Assembly (NCBI RefSeq): GCF_030253575.1
Contig: NC_080568.1
Span: 9,642,501 to 9,706,500 of the forward strand
DNA length: 64,000 nt
Source: Rhododendron vialii
Lineage: Eukaryota > Streptophyta > Magnoliopsida > Ericales > Ericaceae
Direction of reading: 5' to 3'
The first letter of the stretch is position 1; every line of letters begins with the position of its first letter. The notes below the pieces were generated by a model. The model did not search any database and was not told the origin of the DNA. It saw nothing but the letters and a program-made list of their open reading frames with translations. Of this stretch, positions 12,503-23,191 are shown one piece after another. The translations under genes and the position numbers were made by a program.

Positions 12503-14457
12503 TGTGGGCAGCGTGCCCGGAAAAAGGGGCAGATCGATGAGCGCGCTTTTTTGGCAGACGAGCGCTCAATTCAGAGTCGCCACTTGGGTTTGAAGGTCCG
12601 ACACCCAAGGAACCGAACTTGAAACGCTCTCTACGCTGTTTGATTTTTGAAAAAGATGAAGGCGCCAGTCCGTCATAACCATATCTGGGTTCGGGAGCCA
12701 GGTTACGAGAGGAAAAGGGTTTTAAGGCACCCCTCTCGCCCAATCCGGAGATCGGTCTCTATTTGATTAATCAATTCTTTAGCCAATTAGGAGCGGAGGA
12801 ACAGTTTTAATGGGGATTAAAGCTGTAACATGTTTGCAGAATGTGATAAATAACATGCATGGATGAAATATTGAAAAATAAATGAGATAAAATCCAAAAC
12901 TGCGATCGGATATCAAAACAGTGTGCCTTTGTATGAATTTGACACAGACAATAGACAACTTGCATGCATGGATCTATGTGCGTGCAACCCAATCATCGCG
13001 CGACAAACCCATACAATCACGCGCGAGTTGATATCCTTCCAACAGGTTGTATTTTATCCCATTTTGGGCTCTGGAAGGACCACTGCACACCCAGAACAAA
13101 CCAAGCAGTTTATAGGCAGTTAATATACACAGTTCTAAGCACTTTAAAGGCTGAAAAGCCCTACAATTTAACAAAACACCACATAAACAGTGCGGGGACA
13201 AAATAATGGCCTAAAGCCAAGTTACCCATGCAAGGCCAGCCACTGGTCAGAAAAACTCTGACGCGCGAGGGTTGAGCTCCGGCGCGCGATGGAGTTAGTT
13301 TGGCGCGTGAGGGTTGGCCCTGGCGCGAGGGGGACTGAACCAAACCAGTGCTTGGTTCACATATTTCTGGGTTCTGGGACAGATCCAGAATGATCCCAGG
13401 GGTACTCCATAACAGCAGAAACTCATATTGAACTAAGTTAACAAATCTAACAAAGGAAAACAGTAAACTCGTTATTTACATACTCACAGCGATCTATACA
13501 AAGTAAAGCATAAAACAGTAGGACACCAATCCCCACCCGGTCCTGCGTACGCAACCATAGAGTGTCGCACGAGAGTGGGACCATCGCGCGCTTGTTCCTA
13601 TTATGACAGTTTTGAAACCTTGTCAGCTTTAGGATCAAGACTGGTATTGATTACCAACTTTGGCCCTGCCAACCCCCCTCAGGGATCAGAACAGAAAACA
13701 GTAGGTATGCTATACCTAAATTGAGTTTGAAACATGTTTGAGTTTTGATGTTTGAAGGCTTGATTGAGGTGTGAAAATGTGAAGATGGAAGAACAAGCTT
13801 TGTTCTTGGATAAGGTGTGAGAATGGTGTGCGTAACCTTTCTTCAAATTTTTTGAACACTTTCAATGGAAGAATGAGAGGGGTATTTATAGGGAGAGATA
13901 GTGGTAAATCTATTTGGTGCAAGGAGAGGAGCTCAGCCAGTCCACGAGGTTGGCTGAGGTTTGCTTGGTGGCTAAGCTTCCCAGCTGATAAAGGTGATAG
14001 GGACAGCTTGGACCATCGCGCGCGGGAGTCAGTCTGGCACGCGATGGTTGCGCCCTGGCGCGCGATGGTCAACGGTCAAGCTTTGACTGTTGACCACCAC
14101 CTGGCAGTTTGACCGGTGCGCATGAGGAGGTAGTCCGGCGCACGATGGTGCGCCCCGGTGCGCGATGGTTGTGCCCTGGCGCACGTGTTCCACCTACTCA
14201 CGCATTGGTCAACGGTCAAGCTTTGACCATTGACCAACACCTGCCAAGTTGATCTACACGCGCAGGCTTCAAATCAGCGCGCGTCAGTAGGGTTTTTGGC
14301 TTATGAAGTGGCTTAGGTTAGGTTAGATTCAAGAGTTTTGCAAACACTCAAAACTCAAACACTCGACATGCCTGGGGTGTTCTTGATCAAAATTTATCAT
14401 CGGGGAATCAAAAACCAAAAGTAAACTAATCTGGAAGTCCAAATTGAGGTGTCTACA
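12503..14457 (+). mobile_element. Solo LTR, family A copy 1 (1955 bp)
   Basis: Begins TGTGGGCAGC and ends GAGGTGTCTACA, so it has TG..CA ends. Flanks are GTTAG (12498-12502) and GCTAG (14458-14462), a 5-bp target duplication with one mismatch. Near the start is GAGTCGCCACTTGGG, later a GGTTACGAGAGG..AAGGCACCCC block, a plant retroelement signature I associate with Tat/Ogre-like Gypsy elements; that assignment is from memory. The related copy at 45866-47169 has the same ends and blocks. A CpG-rich segment of GCGCGCGATGG-type repeats lies at 13260-13340 and 14010-14290. No coding capacity. Confidence 0.7.
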
Positions 14458-14727
14458 GCTAGTTTGACCATAACCCACCACACACAGCCCCGTTCGGCTA
14501 AATAAGCCAGCTGGCTTATTTTTTTATCTTTATTCAATTTTTTTTCGTATTTGTTAGTTTTTCGTCAATTTTTTTGGGATTATTATGATAAGCACCCAAT
14601 AATACAATTAAGGGTGCGCTAGTTGTCTAGTTTTAGTTATTTCTTTCGTTAATTTAGTGATTTTTAATTGTTTTTGCTCGTAAGGTATTCTAGTTTCGTT
14701 TTGTAGGAAATCGTTCAAAGCAAGGGG

Positions 14728-16869
14728 TGTAGCGACCCGGATAATTATTTCATGGAAAATACGGCAATATTACTTGTGGCATTGGGGGTAATGTGTAATT
14801 AGTTTGGGGTTGGGGCCAATGTGTAAGAGAGAGAAAATATGTATATATGTATGGGGGTGGGGTGGAAATCAAAACAAAAACAAAAAAAAATCAAAACATC
14901 TCTCCCCCTCTCTCTCACGTCTCCCTCTCTCTCTTTACCCCTCTTCTCCAAACTTCATCTCCCACAATTCCTCCACAAAACCTACATCAAAAACCTTCAA
15001 TCCTTGCTCCTCCAAGCTTTAATTTCGTGGGTCTAGCTCGGTGGGAGTTGGTTCGCCTCGGTTTCGGAGTATTTCAAGATCTAGGGCTCGATTGGCTCGG
15101 GGGAAGTTCATACGACCTTGAGGTAGGGATTTCTTACGCTTGTTTTGTGTTTATATGTTGATTATGTTGACAAATCGTGCTTAAACTCGTTGTTTGAAGC
15201 TATCCCTGTCATTTCCGAAAATCTGCAGAACAGGGTCTTCGGTTTTTTGGGTTTTGCGCCTTCTTAAGCTCAGAATTGAATTTTGGTTCCTTCATATGAA
15301 ATAGAGTAGACTTAAAGCCCGTTCTAATGCCGCTAGAATCACTCAAAACCGTTGAGAATTGAATTAATGGTGGATTTTAGAAATCAGGTCACAAATCTGT
15401 CACGTTTTTACTCGACAGATTCGTGTTGCTTCAGTAAATGCTTGTTTAGCCAGATTTTGAGTGCGAATCTGACTAGGGTTCCTTTGTATCTTTTGTACTT
15501 CGTTCAATTGCGCAACTATCGGGACTGGAATCACTCAAAAGTATTAAGAATTTGATTTATAGTGATTTTTAGAAGATTGTCCTGCAAATTTGAAAATCTG
15601 GGCAGCTTATAGAGCTGCGTTCTTTTCATCGCTGGTCATGGTTAAACGACGCTATTGGTTATGGATCCTTATGGGTTTTAAAGATTGGTAAGTTGGTGAT
15701 ATTTTGGCGTTGGAATCATTGAAAGATATTGAGTATGCAATTTTTTATGATGTTGTATAATCGTTTTGACTCGATAATGGGTGTGAGATTGATTATGGAT
15801 GGATTGTGCATAATGAAGGATGTTTATGGAACTATGATTCGAGTGTTATGGCTACGTGTGATATCGAATTTTGTATGCATCATGGTGTGGCATGTCATAG
15901 CATATGAACAATAGATGGAGTCGTATCCAACTTCGGATGTCGACGAATGTTACGGGGCCTAACACTGCCCGGAATGTGGAGTCGCATCCATTTCGTGGGA
16001 TGTCGATGAGGGTTACGGGGCCCAACACCGCCCGGAATTCACGTCAATATGGACGGAGCCCGGTTCACCTTCTTGGTGGGACCTTGGCGAGGGTTACGGG
16101 ACCCAACACCGCCCGGAATTCACGTCAATATGGACGGAGCCCGGTTCACCTTCTTGGTGGGACCTTGGCGAGGGTTACGGGACCCAACACCGCCCGGAAT
16201 TCACGTCAATATGGACGGAGCCCGGTTCACCTTCTTGGTGGGACCTAGGCGAGGGTTACGGGGCCCAACATTGCCCGGTGCATTGCTTTGCATCACATAT
16301 CACGCATTGTTGATTGGTTGGGCTAGACGTATGACCTGTGTTGCTTGAGAAATGAAAAGAGAGATAAAGTTGTTAATTTAATGTTTGGCTTGTCATTCGA
16401 CTTTGAATTGTATCTTGGATTACTATCCTTCCTCATTGAGCCTCTTGTTCGGTAATTGAATATAACATGTTTTCATGTTTTTTCCATTTCAAGATTTCTC
16501 TACGAGCTAGTGAGCTCACCCTTCCTTAACATTTTCAGGTACAAATCAAGGAAACTAGTTCTTGTTGCATGGAGTGTATGCCTGCAAAGAAAAGGCATCT
16601 TTTGTGAACTTATTGGACGGTTATTTATACATCTACACTTATAGTCTTTTGGAAATTGGGTAGATAGCTTTGTAACCGTATTTTGACGTTTACTTTTGAC
16701 ATTAGAAGAATGTAATTAACTTTGTTATTTCCACCCGTTAACCTTGATACTTGAACTTTCTCCAACTTATGCTAAACTCAAAGGATCTTTTTGGTAATAT
16801 TATTATTATTTTTTATTTGTTAATTAGTATCTTTTTTTTGAAGATATGTTTAAAAAGCAGGGCGTGACA
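14728..16869 (+). mobile_element. Inner solo LTR (2142 bp), Gypsy chromovirus-like
   Basis: Begins TGTAGCGACCCGG and ends CAGGGCGTGACA, terminal sequences I associate with plant Tekay/Del-type chromovirus LTRs. Flanks AGGGG/GGGGG match in four of five bases. It holds CT-rich DNA and a leader-like stretch around 14880-15010 and the tandem repeat at 15950-16278. No gag-pol sequence is present, so recombination between LTRs probably removed it. Confidence 0.65.
15950..16278 (+). repeat. 81-bp tandem repeat inside the inner solo LTR
   Basis: The block GCCCGGAATTCACGTCAATA recurs at 16030, 16111 and 16192, an exact 81-bp period, with a partial unit to about 16278 and a shorter degenerate unit before 16014. 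Because 81 is a multiple of three, it creates an artificial repetitive open frame (15904-16248) that should not be taken for a gene. Confidence 0.9.
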
Positions 16870-18739
16870 GGGGGTTTTAAAGCCAAAGCATGTTAAGGCA
16901 TTCAAGGTTTAAAGATGGCCAAACACGTATCATCGGATTCAAGCACAAAGGTTCAAAGTGACCCGAAGGCATGACAAGGCAAGGCAAAGCAGTGAGCAAG
17001 ACCAATTGCTGGAGTTAAGCACCTCGGCATCGATGGAAAGTTTATTGTTACATCGATGTCGAGACTTTTAGCAGCAGTCTAAAGCCTTTCTCCATCGATA
17101 CCGAGGGCTTTAGGAGAGCGTCTTTGGAGCATCTTGGAGAATATTTTGTGCGCGTACCTTGGAGTTGAAAAGCTTGTGATATCATTGTACAAACAAGTAG
17201 AATAGATTTGATTGCATCATTTTTATATCTAGATCTAGATTTTGAATTGTTCTTCATTTTCAGTACTTTAAATTTTATTTTCTACCTTAGTTAATTAGTT
17301 TTTGCTATTGTAGTTTTCATTAAAGTTGTAGCCGCTACACCGATCTATCGTTTAATCTAATTTTCTTCTAGTGTTGTTATTTCAATTATGCTAAGTAGAT
17401 TTTTGCTCGCTCTTATCTTCGTAGATATGTGTGAGTAGTTTTACAAGGTTAGGTCATGGGGTGATTAGCACATCATGACCCGAGTAAAAATTACATTTTT
17501 TACCAATAAAGTTTGAATCTTTGATTCGAAAATCGATGTAGAGTTCGGATTTATTTGTTAAATTGCTAAGGTGTTAATCTCTTTGATCATGTGTAGGTAA
17601 GAGAACCGCCTACTTACCACACATGATGCTTGGAGCTCTGTCGCACGAGGTATTTGCTAAATAAATTTTAAAGCTAGCTTGATAATCGAACCATCTTATT
17701 TTTTGATTTGGAAACCTTAATTGAGTATCTTAAACTGTGTAATTGGGTGAAAAATGCAATTAAACTCGAGTCGTGGGTGTTAGTAATTCCTAGACCTAAC
17801 CTGCTTTTATCCTAATTTATTCACTTTTTAATTTAGTCCTTTTTACTTTCCACCGCAAATGTAAAACAAAGTTGGCTGCCTAAAAGCCGAAAACCGTACT
17901 TACTTCTATAAATCCAGCAAAGCCGTATTAATTATTTCCGTAAGTACGATCCCGGTCTTTTGGATTATTATGCTTCAATTTGACGCTTATACCCTACGCT
18001 TGGGGTGATCTTATTTGATATATCGACGAACGAAGCATATTGTATCGTCATGGCGAGAGGAATCTAAAAAGTAACAAATTATGATCGAAATCCATTTTTT
18101 TTTTGAATAAAGACAAAAAAATTAGCTTATTGGCTTATTTTTATCTTTATTCAAAAAAAACTTAGATTTCGATCGTAATTTTTTACTTTTTAGATTACTC
18201 TTGTCATGACGATGTAATAATTCTCAAAAAATTGACGAAAAACTAACAAATACAAAAAAAATTTGAATAAGGACAAAAAAAATAAGCTAGTTGACTTATT
18301 TAGTCGAACGGGAACTCGCGCTTTCTCTCTCTCTCTACAAAAAACAAGCTTTGAACAAATAAAAAGGGGCTTATTATTATATAGAGAGAAACTTATTCAC
18401 GGAGCATTCGCAAACAAGACGTTCACAAAAAACGCGCAATCTCATCCGTCTGTTTCGACAATCAATGATTGAGATATATTTTTAATCTTTGACAGATAAT
18501 TAATATTTTGTATCATTAATAGTTTGTCTTAATCTAAATTGTCCAAAACACTTTCGGACGGTCGCAGTTGGCTTTCGTAAACTTTATTTACAAAACCTCC
18601 GTAAATAAAGATTTTCCCTATTATATAGGACTACTACTCTCTTCCTCCCTCCTTCCGGAAAAAGACATCATACCACGTGCCAGTAGAATATTGTTCAATA
18701 AAAAATGGTTATTTTTCAAAATATTTGGATAAAAGTAAT

Positions 18740-18845
18740 TTTTTTTTTCCAATTCTTCTCGTCAGGACGAATTAATAATCCACAAAAATTTGGCGCAAAA
18801 CTAACAAATGGGAAAAAAATTCAAATAAGGACAAAGACTTATTCT
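18740..18845. repeat. Diverged fragment of the fold-back MITE
   Basis: The stretch TCGTCAGGACGAATTAATAATCC..CAAAACTAACAAATG..AAATAAGGACAAAG aligns with the right arm of the fold-back MITE at 18205-18280. It is a second, partial and older copy of the same family. Confidence 0.5.
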
Positions 18846-18985
18846 AAGATCAGAAAATTGGGCTAGAGTCCACAGTCTAGACTTATTGGGCCTTCTAGTC
18901 TGGGTAATTCTTTTAACAGGCTGCGGATCCATTATACTAACTTGTATGCAGCCTTAGGTCCATTAACGGACCAAACTACCCTTAG

Positions 18986-18993
18986 TATATAAA
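18986..18993 (+). promoter_or_regulatory. TATA box of the MULE transposase
   Basis: TATATAAA, about 540 bases before the transposase ATG. The interval holds two CT microsatellites and probably a long leader, perhaps with an intron. Confidence 0.4.
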
Positions 18994-19120
18994 GGCCAGA
19001 TTTAAACTCTGAGAAGAGAGAAGAGAACTCTTCTCGCTGTCATTACTGTCGTGAATTTGGGGACGACCAAATTCACGATCAATGCTTCCTCTGTCTCGCT
19101 CTCATGGTTTCAATTGTTGA

Positions 19121-19124
<4 letters not shown>

Positions 19125-19184
<60 letters not shown>
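19125..19184 (+). repeat. (CT)n microsatellite, about 60 bp
   Basis: Uninterrupted CT dinucleotides in the likely leader of the MULE transposase; a second short run lies at 19319-19340. It is likely to be length-polymorphic. Confidence 0.9.
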
Positions 19185-19187
<3 letters not shown>

Positions 19188-19532
19188 TGGTTTGGTTTGG
19201 AGATTTAGGTTTGAATTGCTATCGAAGGTTTCTCACTGTGATCTGATGAAGATTTCCCACTGCGATTGGAAGGTTTGAATTGTAGCCGAAGGTTTTTCAC
19301 TGTGATCTGACGAAGGTCTCTCTTTCTCTCTCTCTCTCTCGTTTATTTGATAATCCAGTTTACAAGTCAACTTTTGAGTGTGTGTGCATTTGTGCGGTTT
19401 GTGGACTGAATGGATAGAACAGATCTATGTCGACAATGATATTTTATTTTTTATTTTTTTGGAGCAAATTAATAAGACAGATAATGATATTTGTTTGCAT
19501 TTTTTGCTTGCAGAGAGTGTTAAATTTGCAGT

Positions 19533-21964
19533 ATGGAATCTTCTATTGTTCTTCTGTGCAAATATGGTTCAAAAACTCTTGTCGTATCAATTAGAAGAGA
19601 TTTCTGCTTTGACGATGTTGTCCGTAGTCTGGTTAAGAAGTGGCCAAATTTGGAAACCTCTAGTTTTCAACTTTTGTATGCTGTAGGTGGACATGACAAT
19701 TGCGTTCTAGATAATGATGTTAATTTTGTAAATATGTTCGCATTGGCTGGTGCGTATGGGGTTAGTTGCATTGATGTAGTTGTTGAAGTGCTTTCTTCTT
19801 GTGTTGATTATAATAATCGGAGTATTGTTGTTGAAAGTGTTGAATATCGAAGAAGTTTTGAAGTTGGTCAAAGTAGTACTATGCATGAAGTAGAAGAAGA
19901 TCCACTTGAGAGGTTTTGTCAGCACCACTACATTGTCCGTCTTTCTGCTGGTTGGGCTAAGTTGATTACTCATGTTGGCCAAGAGTTTAGAGGCGGAGTA
20001 AAAGAATTTAGGGATTGTTTGACAATGTATGCTATTGAAGTCGAATTTGTATATAAGTTTTTGAAGAATGACAAGACTAGAGTAACGGCGGAATGTTCAA
20101 AAAAACATATAGAATCTGGTTGTCAATGGTTTATTCATGCAACCATTGAGAGATCTAACGGTTTCTTTTGTATTAGGGAGTTTAAGAAGAATCACAGTTG
20201 TGTTGGTGTTTTTACTAGTTCGAAGAATCCTCGGATGAGTTCAAAGTTGGTTGCTAAACAGATTAGGGAGGAAGTTCGAACTAAGACAAACTATGCACCA
20301 ATAGAAGCAGTGAAATTTTTTGAGAAGTATTATGGGAGTAAAATCAGTTATCACCATGCTTGGTTTGGGGTTGAGAAGGCAGGTGATGAGCTGTATGGAG
20401 ATTATGCATTATCTTTTGACCTACTAAGGTGGTATGCTGAGGTAGCGAAGGAGAAAAACCCAGGAAGTGTTATTGATGTTGAGTATTGTGACAAAACTAA
20501 TTGTTTTAGAAGGATTTTTGTAGCATTTGATGCGTGTATCAAAGGCTTCAATTACTGCCGTCCTTTGTTGGCGCTTGATGGGACTTTTTTGAAGGGGAGG
20601 TACATTGGAACCCTTTTCGGAGCTATAGGAATAGATGGCGATCAATGTTAGTTATTTTTATTCGTCTTCTTATCTGTTCAATATTGGTTTTCTGTTTATG
20701 TTATGTTATTTGGAAGATTGGGAGACAAGTTTAATATAGATAACAACATCTATTGTTTTTTGTTGATATACAGTCATAGCAGATTAATAAATAAATACAG
20801 ATAACGTTATATTTTCCCTTAGATTCTAAGATACAAAGGACTAATTTGCATTGATTATGTTATACCATGAATATATTAATGTAGATTAATGTTGCTTGTT
20901 GCTTTTTTTTTGGATTAAGACTGTTTCCAGTGACTTTTGGCATTGCTGATTCTGAAACTGACGAGAATTGGCTTTGGTTTTTGAGAAAGTTGTCAACAAT
21001 TCTGTCATCTCGTCCAATAACATTCAAAACAGATCGTCATTCTGGGCTTTTGAAAGGTATTCCAGAGGTTTTTCCCAATGGATATCATGCATATTGTTTG
21101 CAGCATCTGAAGTGTAATTTGAGGGACAAGTTTAAGGGCAGATTGTCTAATGGTTTTAGGGACAGAGTAGTCGAGTTGTTTTCTTATTGTGCATATGCAC
21201 CATCGATTTCTGATTATGAGGAAGCTTTTAAAGAACTCTGCAATGTTGGTGGTCCAAAAGCTAAGGATTTTGTTGAATCGTTGCCACTTGACAAGTGGGC
21301 AAATGCATATTTTGAAGGTAGAAGATATGGGGACATGTGTTCAAATCCAGCTGAGTCTTTCAACAAATGGATTTTGGAAGCCCGTCATTTGCCAATTTTG
21401 AATGCAATTGACACGATAAGGGTTAAACTGATGGAGCAAATGTGTGATAGGAGGCAACAGTCATGGAAGTGGAATGGCATCGTGTGTCCTGAAATGGATA
21501 AGAAGTTGGTCACGAGTTTCAACAAAGGTCGGTCGTGGACTGTGGCAAAGGCAAGTGAAGATGTTTTTGAAGTGTTCTCCCTTCCGACAGTTGTAGTTGA
21601 TGTTCAGAGACGGACGTGCACATGTTGTCGATGGCAGTTGAACGGTTTTCCTTGTGTGCATGCAGTGACGGCTATTCAAAAGGTTGGCCTCCAAGTTTTC
21701 AAACTACATAGATCCTTTTTACACCGTTGAAGCTTTCCGATTGTCGTATGAGAGTATGATAAATCCTATTCCCACTCTCGGAGCTCCAGAAGTGACAAAA
21801 GAGAACCGTGTAGTTCTTCCTCCTAAGATAAAAAGGCCGCGGGGTAGACCTAAGGTTCAAAGAATTCGATCAAAGGGGGAGAAGGTGAGATAAATAAGGT
21901 GTGGGAGGTGTGGAAAGTTGGGAAACCACAATAGGAAGAGATGTAAAGAGCCAATTGAGTGAAC
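19533..21964 (+). pseudogene. Mutator-like (MULE) transposase, decayed
   Basis: A DDE transposase of the plant MuDR type. Exon 1 (19533-about 20646) encodes a roughly 70-residue N-terminal segment resembling PB1-type domains, then the MuDR DNA-binding domain (residues about 151-215, GGVKEFRDCLTMYAIEVEF with later C-x-W-x-I and FKKNHSC), then the first catalytic Asp (LLALDGTFLKG). Exon 2 (from 20920) has the second Asp (FKTDRHSGLLKG), the CLQHLKCNL motif and a SWIM zinc finger (CTCC..FPCVH). Defects: a canonical GT-AG join of the exons is one base out of frame; a frameshift lies near 21690 just after the SWIM finger; and a TAA at 21892-21894 precedes a zinc knuckle (CGRCGKLGNHNRKRC) that ends at 21964. 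Long terminal inverted repeats were not found. The Ulp1 gene downstream on the other strand probably belongs to the same element. Confidence 0.8.
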
Positions 21965-22124
21965 TTGTTCTTAGGATATTGCTAAGTATTATTTGATTCG
22001 TTCGATTTGAACTTGTTCTTAGGATATTGATTGTTAGCATGATAGATAAGATTTTGTTGGTGTAATAAAGCGTACTAATTTTCACAGTTTTTCAGTCCTG
22101 TATGTTTTGTTGCCAAAATACAGA

Positions 22125-22580
22125 GAACAGAATATGACAGATTTCATCATCTGTTTGCACATTCACATCAATGTTATGAACACAAATGTACGTATTTCAG
22201 TTTCCAAATCAGCAGCAGCATAGGTATCCAGCAAATGTACCAATATTAATGTCATTTTTGGAAAAGCATGGCAACTCAAGAAGCCAAGTCCAGAAAATGT
22301 GCAGCAAACAAGAAAAAAAATTGACATGGTTTCCTTGCTTTATGGCCTAGCCGAACAGAATATGACAGATTTCATCATCTGGTTGCACATTCACATCAGT
22401 GTTATGAACACAAATGTACATATTTCAGTTTTCAAATCAGCAGCAGCATAGGTATCCAGCAAATGTACCAATATTAATGTCATTTTTAGAAAGCATGGCA
22501 ACTCAAGAAGCCAAGCCCAGAAAATGTGCAGCAAACAAGGGAAAAAATTGAAAGGGTTTCCTTGCTTTATGGCCTAGCCT
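22125..22580. repeat. 228-bp tandem duplication
   Basis: GAACAGAATATGACAGATTT begins at 22125 and again at 22353, and the two 228-bp units stay nearly identical to GGCCTAGCC. It lies between the converging transposase and Ulp1 genes, inside the presumed MULE. Confidence 0.9.
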
Positions 22581-22799
22581 GATGCCTTGCGTCTCAAACT
22601 AATAAAAACAGCAACAAACAACAGTGTATATCAGCCTACTCCGGGCATTTCTCATCCTAAATTACCATTCACAATAGAAATTCACAAATAAACCCACACC
22701 GGGCCTTTTAGTCATCACAGTTAACAATCATAGCCAATAACCACAATCAACAATCATAGCCAAAATGAAAGTTCTATGTAACTATCAAAATCCAGATTG

Positions 22800-23135
22800 T
22801 CACCAGTTACAAACTGTCAAACGAATCACTTACAAACTGTCAAACGAACAATCTATACACTGTTCTGCCATCTACAAAGTGTTAAACCAACCACTAACAC
22901 ATTTGTCAAATGAATCACTTACAAACTGTCAAACCAATAACCTATACACTGTTCTGCCATCTACAAAGTGTTCTGTACACTGTTCTGCCATCTACAAAGT
23001 GTTAAACCAACCACTAACACATTTGTCAAATGAATCACTTACAAACTGTCAAACCAATAACCTATACACTGTTCTGCCATCTACAAAGTGTTCTGCCATC
23101 TACAAAGTGTTAAACCAACCACTAACACATTTTGT
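22800..23135. repeat. 120-bp and shorter tandem repeats
   Basis: The block GTTAAACCAACCACTAACAC recurs at 22881, 23001 and 23109, with TACACTGTTCTGCCATCTAC interspersed. Periods of 120 and 108 bp show unequal exchange or slippage. It lies just downstream of the Ulp1-like stop codon. Confidence 0.85.
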
Positions 23136-23191
23136 ATTCCTAAACAAAAGAGGAGAATTTGCTCCTAAACCAGTGCTGAATCCAGATTTCT

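Larger units (their letters stand above)
14586..18037. mobile_element. Solo LTR inserted in the fold-back MITE, itself interrupted
   Basis: Begins TGATAAGCACCC and ends GAACGAAGCA, flanked by TATTA (14581-14585) and TATTG (18038-18042), four of five bases matching. Without the inner insertion (14728-16869 plus duplication) it is about 1.3 kb. Its sequence was found once only, so solo-LTR status rests on TG..CA ends, the target duplication and absence of internal genes. Superfamily not determined. Confidence 0.6.
14489..18312. mobile_element. Fold-back MITE (about 367 bp) split by a nested LTR insertion
   Basis: The left end CCCGTTCGGCTAAATAAG pairs with the right end CTTATTTAGTCGAACGGG, and the pairing continues through the whole element. 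It is an almost perfect inverted repeat with a centre near 18133. The left arm is cut at 14585 and resumes at 18043; removing the inserted LTR and one target copy restores register with the right arm (ATTATTA then TATCGTCATGG against ATTATTACATCGTCATGA). Total without inserts: 97 + 270 bp. I found no convincing target duplication outside its ends. Confidence 0.75.

Noticed and set aside
15904..16248. 114-codon repetitive open frame
   Set aside because: It is produced by the 81-bp tandem repeat inside a solo LTR; the repeat length is a multiple of three, so openness is not evidence of coding.
18045..18230. Long hairpin as a microRNA precursor
   Set aside because: The hairpin is the centre of a fold-back MITE with matching ends at 14489 and 18312. 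It may yield small RNAs, but there is no specific microRNA evidence.
22800..23130. CRISPR-like regular repeats
   Set aside because: The repeats are contiguous tandem duplications without unique spacers, in a plant nuclear context.
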